Source: Caenorhabditis elegans (taxonomy: Eukaryota > Nematoda > Chromadorea > Rhabditida > Rhabditidae). Taken from it: DNA of 64,000 bases. Location of the stretch: positions 12,830,501 to 12,894,500 of the forward strand of contig NC_003280.10 in the NCBI RefSeq assembly GCF_000002985.6, in the 5' to 3' direction. The notes beneath the pieces were generated by a model. It saw only the letters and a list, made by a program, of their open reading frames with translations. It was not told where the DNA came from and did not search any database. Positions 35,176 to 48,622 of this stretch are shown here, piece after piece (position 1 is the stretch's first letter; each line of letters starts with the position of its first letter). A program made the position numbers and the translations under genes.

Positions 35176-36347
35176 TCCAATTGATCGTTTCACCTGATTA
35201 TTCAGAGAGATTCACAGAGCTGAGCAAGGTTTTCTTCAAGTTTCTCCAGACAGTCTCGTTGAGTCGAAAACAACCGGCGAAAGTGGCAATGATGATATTT
35301 GATGACAACTTTTGCAGTAATAACTCACAAAATCATCATTTTGTTGTTGTGGCGAGAAAATATCGATTTTTTTTTGTTGGACTAAATTTGAATAATTAAA
35401 ATATTCACGTCGAAAATAAAAGTTTTCGAGAAAATTTTTTGCAATAAAAATTATTCGGAAATTGATAATTTGTAAAACGATAGAATAGGTGGTCCCGCAA
35501 GCCCCGCCCATAAAAGTGGCAGTGTTATATAGGCTCCGCCTACAAAATGGTTAGGGAGGCCCCGCCCACAAAATAGGTTCCGTCTGAAAAATGGGCGGTG
35601 TTTTATAGGCGCCGCTTACAAAATGGCTGAAAATGGGTGGAGTTATACAAGCCCCGCCTACAATACGGGCAGTGCTATACAAGCCCCGCCAACAAAATGG
35701 CTGGTGTTATATAGGCTCCGCCCATAAAATGGATGATGCTGAATAGGCTCCGCCTACAATATGTGCGGTGTTATACAAGCCCCGCCTACAAAATGGACAC
35801 TGTTATACGGGCTCCGTCCATAAAATGGACAGTGTTATACAGTCAAAAACGCTCAGACCCTGAAATTTCCCAATTCCTCTCCTGAATTCCTTTCCTCAGT
35901 CTCTCCTAAAATTTCTCAATTCCTGATGAAATGTTCAACATTGCATACAGAGTAATACTAAACTTTTACTACTATATTATACGAATTTTAAAGAAAAATT
36001 GGTGCAAAAAAAATGGATATATAAATGTGTATAAATGTATAAATCTGTGGCAAAATGCGAAATAAAATTTGAGCTGCTGGGAGATGATTGGAATACGGGG
36101 AATCTTGTATATAAATAAAACTGGGTCTATTTTGTAAAAAAAAAAGAATCATATAGGAACATATTAAAAATCTCAAATTTGTGGGGGTGGGAGTGGGAAC
36201 TTATTCAAAAGAGAAATGATAAGGCGCCGGTGACGGGAAAAGACAACGGTATAATAAGAAGAGGCTATGGCTATGGCAAGACGGGAAGAACAATTTAGGG
36301 GATTACTGTAGAAAATGAAGAAGGGGGAGTACTGTAGCCTGTGATCT
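35176..36347. other. Intergenic region between SLC6 and glycogen synthase genes
   Basis: The first 300 bp upstream of the SLC6 start contain a TGATAA site near 35463, of unknown use. From 35487 to 35850 there is a GC-richer tandem repeat. No gene is seen. Confidence 0.55.
35487..35850. repeat. Degenerate tandem repeat of about 35-40 bp, GC-richer than surroundings
   Basis: Around nine imperfect units follow the pattern GTTATATAGGCTCCGCCYACAAAATGG. The phrases CCCCGCC and CTCCGCC recur at 35504, 35528, 35562, 35607, 35654, 35686, 35721, 35748 and 35780. Confidence 0.8.
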
Positions 36348-39300
36348 CTACTCATCGTCCTCTCCATCACTGGAATGAATCGATGGACGGCGTGACGTGG
36401 CAGCTGACGGCACTTTTCCTTCATTGTCACGCATGATCTTGTCCACGTCGGGATGAAGACGTTCCAGGGCGAGGCGGCGGCAGTCACTGGAATTTTTATT
36501 TTCGAATTTTTGGTCGCAAAATATTAATTGATCAGATTTTTTGGATTTTGAAAAAATCTCAATTTTTTAAATTTTCTCATAGTCAGCATTTTTGGGGGGA
36601 TTTTATAAGTTAGAAAATTTTGAAAAAATTTTGCCAAAATTTTTTTTTAAAGTTTTTCAAAATTTGGTTTTTTTTTTTCAAATAAATGTCATCATTTTCA
36701 AATAAATTTCTTGTAATATTTTCCTGCAATTATTCAATTTCAATTTTTCCGATTTCAAAAAAATCAAAAATCTTAAATGTTCGTTTTTTCCAAAACACCC
36801 TTGACTGTCTGGAAAATCTGTATTTTTGAAAATATCTTTTTAATTTTCGAGGATTTCCTTTTAAAAAGGGGTATTTGAAAAAAAATTAATTTTTTTCGCC
36901 GTTTTCAATTGCAAATTCTTGGTCGCAAAATGATTAATAAATTGATTAACTCGTATTTTTCGCAGTTTTTTATTGAAATTTTAACCAAAAATTGGTTTTT
37001 TGACATCAAAAATCCAAAAAAGTCAATTTTTATATTTCAAAACATTTTAAATTTGCAAATAATGTTTAGAAAAATGTGGTTTTTAATGGTTTTAACTGTT
37101 TTTTTTTCCAAAAAGTACTCATTTTCAATGCGTTTTCGGACATTTTGACCTCAAAAAAGTTTACGATTCAAACTAAACTCAAATCGACAATTTTTTGGAT
37201 TTTTTTAATGGATTTTCACCTGAAACTTTAAAAAAAAAAAGTAATTTTTCAGCTCATTTTCGTTAAATTCAGTCAATTTTGAATTGATAGGCATTTTTTC
37301 GTCGAAAGTTTGATAAAAACCTACCAAAAACTGGATAAGTTTCACGGAAAAAGGGTTTTTCTTTCAAATTCTGTTTTTAATTGAATTTCATCTAGAAAAT
37401 CCGTATCTTTTTGACAAATGTTCAAAAGTTGGCAAAATTATTACTATTTTAATTGTTTTATCAGTTTTTTTTTGTGAAAAAAATCCCAATTTTTAAATTT
37501 TTTCCTCATTGTCAGCATTTTTGGGAGGATTTTAAAAGTTAAAAAATTTGGAAAAAAAATACAAAATTTTTTTTTTCAAAAATTGGTTAGCATGTTAAAT
37601 AAAAGTTGTTCGATGGTATTTTTTCAAAATATTTTTGTAATGTCTTCTTTTTTCATTTTTCTGCAATTTTTCCAATTTCAATTTCCCGATATATAACAAA
37701 AAAAAACAACCAGAAAATCTTAAATTTTCAGAAATCTGTCTAGAAAATCTCTATTTTGCAAATATTTCCATAATTTTCGAGGATTTCCATTAAAAATGTT
37801 ATTCTGAACATTTTTGAATGTTTTTTCGCGGTGTTTTCATTTTAATTCTCTCCCGTACCGATAGAAAACTCCAAGATTCTGCCAATCAAGCAGCGCGGAG
37901 AGTCCCTCATTGGAATTACGAAGAATGATGCGTTGACGACGAGATTGTCCACAGAAATCGTACATAACCTGTGCCAACTCTTGCACAGACTCTTCCGCCG
38001 CCTTATGTCTCCGATCAATCACATAGATTCCTTTTTGCTCGTGATCCTCGACGTGTTCCTGCATGAAGCATCCGAAACCAGAGAGATTCGTCGAGACCGA
38101 CGGGATTCCCATTACGGTACACTCGGCTGGCGTATATCCCCATGGTTCGTAATAAGATGGGAATACTCCCAAATGGCAACCACGCACGAAATCCTCGTAG
38201 TCCAGGCCAATTAGTGGAGAGACAGATGACAGGAATTCTGGAAATAATTTAAAAAATTAAAAAATAGATTATTCAAGAAATAATCGACTAATTATTTCTC
38301 GGAAATCGTGTTTTTTTTTGAAAATTTCTTTAAAAAAATTCTAATTCAAATTTTGAATTTTTTCAACTAAAAATTGGATTTTTTGACAATCAATATTTAT
38401 ATTTTTATCGCAAAATTTAAAAGAAAACTTTTTTTTTTTCAGTTTTTCAGTGCTAAAGCCTAGAAATTTCTGGTTTTGTGATAATTATTTATTTATTTAA
38501 AATTAAAAAATAAATAAATAAAATGACAGCGGGATTTTTCCATTTTTAGTTGAAATTAAAAATGTTTAATTTTTTTTTCAGTTATATTTAGAAATCCTAG
38601 GTAAATCTATTATAAAATAGCAAGTTTAAAGCTAAAGCTTGTGAAAAACTTAATTTTTCCGGAAAAAATCAAATTTCAAGACAAAATTGAAGGAAAAATT
38701 AGAAATCGTGATTGTTTTCGGCAAAATTGTATGCAAAAAAATTAGAAAATGAATTTTTTCAAAGTATTTGTAATTTTAAAAATTCTATTGAATTTTGAGT
38801 TTTTTTTTTTAATTTTTTTTAAACTGCAAATTGGATTTTTTGAGAATAAATATTTGTATTTTTATCTCAAAATTTTGTGTTAATTATTTAAAATTCAAAA
38901 TTTATAAGTTTTGTCAAAAATACCTTAATTTGATAAAAATGAATCTATAATTTCAGTTTTTCAGAGCTGGAACATAGAAATTTTCTTTTTTAATTTCAGA
39001 TTTTGTGATGAATTATGTATTGATTTATTTTTTAATTAAAAGCGTCAGCGGGATTTTTCAATTTTTCGTTGAATTTATAATTGTTTAACATGCATTTTTT
39101 CCAGATTTTTCTGTAATATCGTAATATAGTAAGCTTGTTAACAACTTTTTCCAAAAAAATCGAATTTTGAGTCAAAATTGATGAAAAAAAAAAATTAGAA
39201 ATCGTTATTTTTCTCGTAATTTTCTGCAAAAAAAATTAGAAAGTAGTTTTTTGTACTTTTTAATTTTAAAAATTCCATTGAATTTCCAAAAAATTTTTTG

Positions 39301-42300
39301 ATTTAAATTTAGAGTTTTTATTTGAATTTTTTAAAACTAAAAATTGGATTTTTACAATGAATATTTATATTTTTATCGCAAAATTTATAAGTTTTGCCAC
39401 AAATGCCTGAATTTTATAAAAATAGATCAATATTTTCAGTTTTTTAGAGCAGAAACCTAGAAATTTGTATTTATTTTTAAATTAAAAAAAAAAAAACGTC
39501 AGCGTTTTTTTTTTAATTTTGTTGTATAATTATTTAATCTTTTTTTCTGTTATATTTTCATGAGTCTACTCCAAAAAAAAAATCAAATTTTAAGTCGAAA
39601 TTAATGAAAAAATTAGAAAGTAAAGTTTTTTCAAAGTTTTTTTGTGTTAATTATTGAAAATTGAAAATTTAGATTTTTGGTCTAAAATACCTAAATTTCA
39701 TAAAAAATAAATCTATATTTTCAGTTTTTGTGATGAATTATTTTTTAATATCTAAATACATAACGTCAACTGAATTTATAATTATTTAACATGCTTTTTT
39801 TCCGAATTTTTCTGTAATAGCGTTTGCTTGTTAACAACTTTTTTTCTCCAAAAAATTCAATTTCAAGTCAAAATTGATGATGGAAAAAAATTATTAAATA
39901 CCTGGATGGAAGACAACTTTCACACGATCCTCTGGTTTATTGAACAGAGATGTTCGACGAAGAGACTCGAGCACCGGATCGTCTGCTCGAATCATATTGT
40001 GTGTGCAAATTGGTGGAAGACTCGAGTTGTGGAGGGACATGATGCATCTTTTCAGCTGGAAATATGAATTTATTTGGGGATTTTCTCAAGTTAACAATTT
40101 CCTGAAAATGGTTTTTTAAAAATGCAGAAAATTTCGGGAATTTTTTAAATGTAATTTTCTCCAGTTTCACAGTTTCTAGGTAAAATTTGCTGATTTAAAT
40201 GGGTTTTTTTTTGTTCTAAATAATTCAAAAATGTATCCCGAAAGTATTCTCGTTTTTCAATTTTAAAATATTGAAAAACTGAAAATTTCATTTTTTCCGA
40301 TTTTTAAAAAATCGGAAAATCGAAAATATTTGGTTTTTCGGTTTAAAAACACCGAAAAATCGAAAAAATTTTTTTTTTCAATTTAAAAAATCGGAAAATC
40401 GAAAATTATCGTTTTTTGATTTCCAATTTTTCGATTTTTCGGTTTAAAAAATCGAAAAATTGAACATTTTTGTTTTTCGATTTTTAAAAATTTGAAAAAC
40501 TTAAAATCTCATTTTTTCGGTTTAAAACATCGGAAAATTGGAAAATTTTCGTTTTTCGATTGCTAATTTTTTGATTTTTCGATTTTCGCTTAACCCATCA
40601 AAAATTGAAAAATTTAGTTTTTCGATTTCCAATTTTTGATTTTTCGATTTAAAAAAATTCGAAAAATCGATTTTTTTTTTGTTTTTCGATTTTGAAAATT
40701 TCGAAAAATCGAAAAGTTTTGGTTTTTCGATTTTTAGAAATTTGAAAAACGGAAAATTTTTCGTTTTTCGATTCTTTTAATTCAAAAAAACCGAAATTCT
40801 CAATTTTTCGATTTTCGAAAAATCGAAAATTTTATTTTTACAAATAAAAAACACCGGAAAATCGAAATTTTTCGTTTTTAATTTTAAAAAAATTCGAAAA
40901 ACAGAAAATTTTTCGTTTTTCGTTTTTAAAAAATTTGAAAAATTGAAAATTTTATTTTTTCGAATAAAAAACACCGAAAAATCGAAAATTTTTCGTTTTT
41001 CGATTTCCAATTTTTGATTTTTCGATTTTTAAAAATTCGAAAAATCTAAAATTTTATTTTTTCGAATAAAAGACACAGAAAAAGCGAAAAATTTTAGTTT
41101 TTCGGTTTTTTAAATTAAAAAAAAAACAAAATTCTCAATTTTTCGATTTTTAGAAATTCGAAAAATTCGACAATTTTCCTCATCCCGTACCAAAATATTA
41201 TCAGCAGGCGACATGAGCTCCTCCGGCTCTGGCAAATGTCCTTGCAGACAAATATCGAAAATTCTCTGTCCGACTTTCTCCTTGATCCTATCAACCGCCT
41301 CCTTCAGCTGCTTAGTGACCGCCTGTCCCTTTAATGATTCCACGTTGAACGAGTTGGCGGGCGCCGGGTAGATCAGAAAAGCGACTACCGTAACCCCCAT
41401 ATGACGTGGATCGCTGGTAGTTTTGAGGTAATGATTCAAACGAGCCAATGATTCAATGAACATGTCACCACCCTTATTCGAGAACTCATAGCGGCCAGCA
41501 GTGAAGAAATAGAGGGTTTTATCAAGATCAAAGTCCAAATGACCATGGAAATGTCCGCGGATAAATTGATTAATCTTCTCCTTATTCTGAGCGTGAAGAT
41601 TTTGAAACTCGTGGAGCGCTGCGAACTTCACAACATTCAGACCGTTCGGTGTGAGCACATCGGGCTTTCGGCACAGGAAATGCTCAGCCTCGAGCCCTGT
41701 GATCTCGGAGACGGTGGTGAAGATGTGTGCAGTTTGGCACGCGGCACGTTCCAGGCAGTATTGGTGGTAGATCTGGAAATTTTTGAGATTGTAGGCATTT
41801 GAACAAAAAACTTTAAAGGTTGGGAACCGAAAAATTCAAAAAAATTAAAAGTGAACAAAAACGAAGGAGTGATTTTTTAAAGGTGGAGTAGCGTCAGTGG
41901 GGAAATTGCTTTAAAACACGCCTATGGGGTCACAATGACCGAATATCATGATAAAAAAATTCAAAAAAATTTTCTAAATTTTATATGATTTTTTGAAAAT
42001 TGAAAAATCTCAGTTTTTGCCTAATTCCTATTTGAATTTCCGCCAATCGGATTTGTTCGATGGAGCGCGCTTGCACGCTTCTAAATTTATTGGTTTTATC
42101 TTTTGTTGTTTTCTACCGATTTTCAATGTTTTCGGTGTATTTTTGCTCGAATTTTAGAGAAAAAGTCAAAATAAATGCAAATTTTTGATTAAGCACACTT
42201 TTAATCGAAAATTTGCATTTATCTCGGCCTTTTCTCTAAAATTCGAGCAAAAATACACCGAAAACATTGAAAATCCGTGGAGAACAACAAAAAATAAAAT

Positions 42301-45300
42301 AAATAAATTTGAAAACGTGCAAGCGCGCTCCATCGAACAAATCCCATTGGTGGTAATTCAAATAGGAATTAGGAAAAAACTGAGATTTTTCAATTTTCTA
42401 AAAATCATATAAAATTTAGAAAAATTTTTTGAATTTTTTTATCATGATATTCGGTCATTGTGACCACATAGGCATGTTTTAAAGCAATTTCCCCACTAGC
42501 GCTACTCCACCTTTAAAGTTTTTTTGGAATGTTTACATTAATTTTTTGGAAATACCAAATTTGTAACTATTCACTAGTTCATTGACAACTTTCGGAAAAA
42601 AAATCGGAAAAAATCTACAGAACATTTTATTTTTTATTTTAAAAAAGGTACAGCACCGAAATCGGGGAAATATTTTTAATTGACTCTAAATTTTCCCCTG
42701 ATTTCGAATTTCGATGTGACAAAAAATCAACAAAAAAATTCCCTAATTCTATACTTAAGCTTGAAATCACGATTGCCATCTGTGTCCCCATCACTTTTTT
42801 CAAATACGCTCCCAAAAAATTCGCATTGGAGCGTGCTTGCATCGTTTGATTTTCTTCGTTTTTTTTAAATTTATTTTCGCCGAATTCAATTTTTGTCAAT
42901 CAATAAAAACTCGACAAAAAACGATTGAAACTGGTTGAAAACAATTGAATTCGGCGAAAATAAATTTAAAAAAAAACGAAGAAAATCAAACGATGCATGT
43001 GCGCTCCAATGCGAATTTTTTGGGCGCGTATTTGAAAAAAGTGATGCGGACACAGATGACAATCGTGATTTCAAGCTTAAATATAAAATCCTGGGATTAT
43101 TTTTTGATTTTTTTCACATCGATATTCTGAATCAGGAGAAAATATAGAGTCAATTAAAAATATTTCCCAGATTTTGTTAATGTGCCTTTAAAATAAAAAA
43201 TAAAATGTTCTGTAGATTTTTTCCGATTTTTTTTTCCAAAAAGTTGTCAGTGAACTAGTGAATAGTTACAAATTTGTTGGTAATTCCAAAAAAAAAATCA
43301 AAATTCGTTTTTATTCAGTTTTAATTTTTTTTGAATTGAAAATTCAATTTAATATTTATAGAAAATCATATTTAAAAAAAAGGATTTTTTTCTCCAATTT
43401 TTTAGTTTTTAATTCCCGATTTTTCCAATAACCTTTCTCTTCCCCGCTTCCGCATCCAAATCGAAACTATCCAAATTATTATACAAATCAGCTCCACCAG
43501 CACACAAATGTCTTCCCAAAAGTGTCGCATGCGTCGTATAAACCGTCGCAATATCCAATTTCCACAATCGAGTCATCAAAAGTCCAACTCCAGCCTGCCA
43601 TTCATGAAAGTGTGCGACAACTAAAGGCGTATAGCTGGTCACAGATTCACGGAAATGCTTGAGGAACAGGGCGACCATGAATCCGAGGATCACAGCGTCA
43701 TTCGACTCGATATCCTCGTGTGGGATACCGATTTTGCACTGCTCGAAGAGCTCATGCTTCCACTCATTCATCTTGACGGCTCCGGAGCCCAAATCGAAAA
43801 GGATCACTTTTGGATATCCTTCGATCAACCATCTTCCGTACATACATCTGGAAAAAATTCATTTTTTGAAAATTGAAATTGCAAGAAAATTTGTTTTTTT
43901 TATTTCTTGATACTTTTCACAGCATATCTTTTCAAAAATAACCAATTTTCCAAATTATTTTCGGTAAAGATTTGAAAAAAAAGGATTCTCGAATCTCAGG
44001 ATTTTTGGATTTTTGGAATTTTAGAATGTTTTAGACTTCAAAAAATTCTGAAATTTTGTTTTCTAGTTTTCTTGTTTTTTTTTCTGAATTAATCCTAAAT
44101 AATGTAGAATTTTCAAATATAAAATTTTAAATTATTTTTAAATTTGTGAAATTTCAGCAATAATATATGTTTCCGTTTTATTTTTTCTTTCTTTTTTTTT
44201 TAATTTCCATTTTGTCTAAAAATGCTGTTAGTAAATTAAATTATTTACCAATTAAAAAATACTTCTAAAAATTTAGTATTTTCGACTAAAAGTCGGGATT
44301 TTTTCAGTTTATTATAGAAAAATCAATAAAAAGTTGAGAAAATTTAGAAAATACATGAAAAATGGTAGAAACATTGAATAAAAACTATATATTTTTGAGA
44401 TTTTTTCCATGAGAAATCTTTAAAATTTTCTTCTTTTTTTTTAACGCTACCAGTAAATACCATTAAAGCTACCAGATAGTTTTAAATTGAAATTCCAATA
44501 AATATATTTTTTTTCAATATTTTGATACTCTACTTCTCATATTTAACGTATCTTTCCAAAAATTACTGCAACTTTTTCCTCACGAGGAACGAGGAAAAGT
44601 GGTTTCTAGGCCAGGGCCGAGGGGCCGACAAGTTTCAGCGGTCATTTAACTTGCTTTGTTTTCCGCCTGTTTTCTTTCGTTTTTTACCGATTTTTTCGTT
44701 TTTTCTTAATAAAACTGATAAATAAATATTTTTTGCAGATGCTAAAACAATTTCCAAGTAAAAAAATTATGTATTCAGTGGACAATGTAATATGATGGAT
44801 TACGGGAATACAAAACCTAAACTTTTTTCCAAACATAATAAATATACCGCTTAGATGCTGCAACTACCTGATTTTCATAACGAGACCGCTGAAAAAATTT
44901 TGAGATTTTCAAAATTCAAATTTTTTAGTGAAAAAGTCGACTTTGCGTTTTTTAGACCCAATTTTCGTAATTGTGGACTTTTATTACATTTATGGTCAGT
45001 GGGGCACAAATAACCATAAATGTAATAAAAGACTACAATATTTATTAAATAGTGATAATTCTATAAAAATTAAATTCCAGACTCTACGACACCGAGAAAT
45101 TTACAAAATTTTCGATTTTAGCTGAAAATGAGCCTTTTTTCCAGAATTTTGAACTGCCATAACTTTTTTTGAGAAATTTTCAAAACGTCTAATTACAAAA
45201 TTGGGTAGTTTTGGGTCATTTTGGGTCTAAAAAAGCAAATTCTCAAATTTCGGTAATCCACCTTTAAAGATTTCTCGAAGTTGAGAATTTTTATATTTCA

Positions 45301-47591
45301 AATTGAAATTATTTTTGTGAAATTTATTTTTTTATTTTTTTATTTCCAAAATTTCCAGTTTGTCTAAAAACGCTATAAGTAAAATAAATTAACCCAACGG
45401 TTTTCAAAATAAATTAAAAAATACATTAAAATTTGGTATTTTTCGACTAAAAATCAGGATTTTATCAGTTTTCTGATTTTCAGTTTTTCAGCTTTTCTGA
45501 AAACATCTAAAAAAAAGAGGTTTTGAAGAAAATTGTGTTCTATTTTGTTTAATTATTTTGATATTCCACTATTTTAAATTTTGCACATTTTTAGGAAAAA
45601 ACTAGGAAAATTATTTTGTTGAAGAATCCGCAGAAAAATTGGAATTTCCGGCATTTCGGCAAGTCGTAAAATTGCCGGAATTTAAAATTTCCGCCAAATT
45701 GTGGTTTTGCACATTTTTTTTCCAAAATTGCGTATTTTTTCATTGAAAATCAGAATTTCAACAGTTTTTTAAATAGAAAATCATCAAAAAATGAGGAGAT
45801 TTAGAATTTCTCGTATTAAAAAAAGATTTTGAACATTTTCGGTAAAAATTAGAATAAAACATGAAAAATTGTACAAAAATTGAATAAAACCAATTTTTTG
45901 TGATTTTTTCGTTGAGAAACGTTTAAAATATTCAAAATTTCAGTAAACCAAGAAAATACATGAAAATTTTGTTTTTTCATGAAAATCATTTTTTAAAAAC
46001 GAGAAATTCTCAATTTCCTCGCACCTAAATCCGTCGGCCTGAAACCGTTTCATCGCGGCGCGAATAGTCCGATTTTCGGGCTCAATTGGGTCGACTTCAA
46101 GCCGCCATTTTCCGTCCTTCATTGGTCCGAACATGCAGTATTGGTCGCCGAGCTCTTCGGTACTGATTTGAGCCTTACTGCGGAGCACAGTGTAGATTCC
46201 ACCAACCTGGAAAATTTTTTTGAGTTTTTTTTTTTGGGAAAAATCACAAATTTTCAAAAATATTATTTTTAAAATAACTACAAATTTTCCCCTGATTCCG
46301 AATATCTAAGTGAAAAAATTCTAAGAAAATCCCACGATTTTATATTTCAGCTTTAAATCGCCGAATTTTCGCGCCAGTGTCGATTTACGAGATTTTCAAT
46401 CTTTACTGATTTCCGTTTTTTCTACGAGTTTCCTTTTCATTTTCGTCGGTTTTTGCTGAATTTTTTCGTTTGAAAATGTGTTTTTTAGGGTTAATTAAAG
46501 TTAATTTATTATATTATCAAAAAACTAACAAAATTTCCGATTTTCAGTTGATTTTTTGATAATATAATGTTTAACCCAAAAAAACACATTTTCAATAGAA
46601 TTTTCAGCAAAAACCGACGAAAATAAAGGAAACTCGTAGAAAAAACGGAAATCAGCAAAGATTGAAAATCGCGTAAATCGACACAAATCTCGTAAATCGA
46701 CACTGGCGCGAAAATTCGGCGATTTCAAGCTGAAATATAAATCCCTGGGATTTTTTTTTGAATTTTTTAACTTAAGATATCCGGAATTTGGGGAAAATTT
46801 GGAGTTCTTTTTAAAAATATAAAGCTCCAAAAAAGTCAAATTCCTGCGTAATTCTACCTTATTAGCCACTTCCCAAGCGCATTCGAACACAAAACGTCCC
46901 TCTTCACGGGCACTTTGTCCGGCATCCATTTCCAGAACCTCTTCCTCGTCGAGATCCTCTCCGGCGATCGTTTTTGCGATCTGAAATTCAATTTTTTAAT
47001 GGAAATTCCTGAAAACCGATTTTTTAATTAAAAAAATAAAAAAATTTCGTTTTTCGATTTTTTTTTAAATTAAAAAAAATTGAAAATTTCGTTTTTTTTT
47101 AATTTTTAAAACTTCGAAAAATTGAAAATTTTCGTTTTTCAATTTTTTTTTAATTCGAAAAATCGAAAATTTTCCTTTTTCGAATTTTTAAAAATTCAAA
47201 AAATCGAAAATTTCGTTTTTCGATTTTTTTTTTGATCCGAAAAATTGAAATTTCTCGTTTTTTCAATTTTTTTAATTCGAAAAATTGAAAATTTTCGTTT
47301 TTCGATTTTTTTAAATTAAAAAATAGAAAATTTTCCTTTTTCGAATTTTTAAAAATTCAAAAAATCGAAAATTTTCGTTTTTCGATTTTTTTTAATTCGA
47401 AAAATTGAAAATTTTTCGTTTTTTGATTTTTTTTTTGATCCGAAAAATTGAAATTTTTCGTTTTTCGATTTTTAAAAATTCGAAAAATTGAAAATTCAAC
47501 ATTTTTCCATTTTTATTTTCAATTTTTTAAATCTCCAGTAGAATACCTTATTCGATGACAGATTTCTGGGCATTCGTGCGTGGTCCGGCAT
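36348..47591 (-). CDS. gsy-1: Glycogen synthase (GT3 family)
   Basis: Exons (minus): 47591-47547, 46980-46858, 46206-46025, 43847-43433, 41772-41191, 40055-39902, 38237-37859 and 36486-36348; exactly 673 codons including stop (672 residues). It transfers glucose from UDP-glucose to the non-reducing ends of glycogen in the cytosol. Visible features: an N-terminal phospho-site region (MPRNLSS) like animal site 2; the [13 protein letters not shown] nucleotide-binding turn; [21 protein letters not shown]; the catalytic E-x7-E motif EPWGYTPAE at about 531-539; the arginine cluster [10 protein letters not shown] at about 599-608 that binds glucose-6-phosphate in eukaryotic enzymes; and a Ser/acidic C-tail ([14 protein letters not shown]) suited to phosphorylation. 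Regulation by phosphorylation and glucose-6-phosphate is therefore likely. Introns 3-7 are 1.1-2.2 kb and full of palindromes and tandem repeats. The coding sequence looks intact. Confidence 0.96.
38440..39880. repeat. Diverged tandem duplications of about 0.5 kb in a glycogen synthase intron
   Basis: The phrases CAGTTTTTCAGNGCNNNANCNTAGAAATTT (38440, 38945, 39435), CAGCGGGATTTTTC (38527, 39046) and TATAATTATTTAACATGC-like (38560, 39075, 39525, 39775) recur in the same order, so roughly three diverged copies fill intron 6. Confidence 0.65.
40250..41165. repeat. Low-complexity GAAAAATCGAAAATTTTCG array
   Basis: Degenerate alternating GAAAAATCGAAAATTTT and CGTTTTTCGATTTTT runs, mostly self-complementary, fill most of intron 5 of glycogen synthase. 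A second array of the same kind is at 47015-47520 in intron 1. Confidence 0.8.
41876..42517. repeat. Long TTTAAAGGTGGAGTAGC palindrome
   Basis: Left end TTTAAAGGTGGAGTAGCG, right end CGCTACTCCACCTTTAAAG. Inner phrases (GACCGAATATCATGAT; ATCATGATATTCGGTC) pair, as do ATTTTCAATG and CATTGAAAAT near the centre. The arms are about 300 bp each, nearly complete. It lies in intron 4 of glycogen synthase. Confidence 0.85.
42535..43300. repeat. Second long palindrome adjoining the first
   Basis: Outer arms: AACTATTCACTAGTTC with GAACTAGTGAATAGTT flank inner arms (TCGATGTGACAAAAAATC with its near complement around 43090; GAGCGTGCTTGCATCGTTTG with CAAACGATGCATGTGCGCTC). The centre is near 42918. It is about 765 bp long, in the same intron and 20 bp from the previous palindrome. 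Confidence 0.85.
44945..45268. repeat. Truncated TTTAAAGGTGGAGTA element
   Basis: Only the right end (CGGTAATCCACCTTTAAAG) and centre (GGTCAGTGGGGCACAAATAA) are present; the sequence is closely related to the complete element at 48623-49200. Confidence 0.65.
46255..46815. repeat. Long palindrome in a glycogen synthase intron
   Basis: TCGCCGAATTTTCGCGCCAG near 46360 is matched by CTGGCGCGAAAATTCGGCGA near 46703, and GATTTTCAATC, TACGAGTTTCC and AAACACATTTT phrases are all mirrored. The centre is near 46530. Confidence 0.85.
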
Positions 47592-48059
47592 CTTTTGATT
47601 TTTTCAGCGGCTCCCTTCAAAAAATTCAATTTTTTTCATGAAAATTTAATCGAAGTTTTCGTGAGAAATAAAGATTCGAAAAATATTGGGAGGACCCGAT
47701 TTAATGACGGCATCACTGGGAGTCAGGTGGCACGAAAATAGCTAGTTTCAAATAAATAAAAAATTGAGAAAAAACATATTTATGTTTATGCCACCGAAAA
47801 TTGAGATTTTTAATCAGTAAAAAAGAGGAAATAATTTTAAAATTCCGAAAATCACACAAAAAAATTGTTAAAAATCGCGAAAGAATACAAAATTTCATTT
47901 TAAATCGATCGATATTTTTGGTTAGATTGCTCGAATCTTCTCTACCAATCAACGATTCGCTCCGACTACTTTTCAACCAATCATGCGGAGTGGGCGGAGT
48001 CTGGATACGCTGATTGGTTTCAGATCTCAGTTTGGAGGTAATTCAAAAAGGCGAATTGA

Positions 48060-48245
48060 TGGAATTGGAAATTTCCAGCAAATCGACAAACCGGCAAATT
48101 TCAGACAATTCGGTAAATCAGCACATAGCCGGAATTAAATATTTCCGGAAAATTGATGGAATTTAAATTTCCGGAAAATCGGCAAATTATCAGAATTGAA
48201 AAATTCCGGCAAATCAGCAAGCCGGCAATTTGCCGAACCACCTTC
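48060..48245. repeat. CCGGCAAATCGGCAAAT-type repeat array
   Basis: Variants of TTTCCGGAAAATCGGCAAAT and CAGCAAGCCGGCAATTTGCC repeat over about 185 bp, in the same family as the arrays at 18.97 and 57.4 kb. Confidence 0.7.
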
Positions 48246-48622
48246 AAAGATCACAGAGGACAACGGTTCAATCACGTGCTTATCACTATTGATATCAAAA
48301 AACATCAAATAGTTGCCATTATAAACAAACAATCACTGATAACACGAAAATTTGAAAACTCCTGCGGCGAAGAATCTTCTTTTCGTCGTTGTTGTGTTCT
48401 TCTTGGCGCCGGGCACGAGAAGAAGCCCAGAGAGAAACAGCTTGACCCATGAAGAGAGTGCAGACGAGTGGAGAGAGTGCAGGAGAGAGAGAGAGAGAGA
48501 ATACGAAAAAACGAGCAACAAACGTGACAAGCCGGAGGATTTTGTGTGTGCACTTGCTCGGAGCAGAAACTTTTTTTTGACAGATTTGTAAAGTTATGAT
48601 ATGGATAAAAAACATTTGAACG

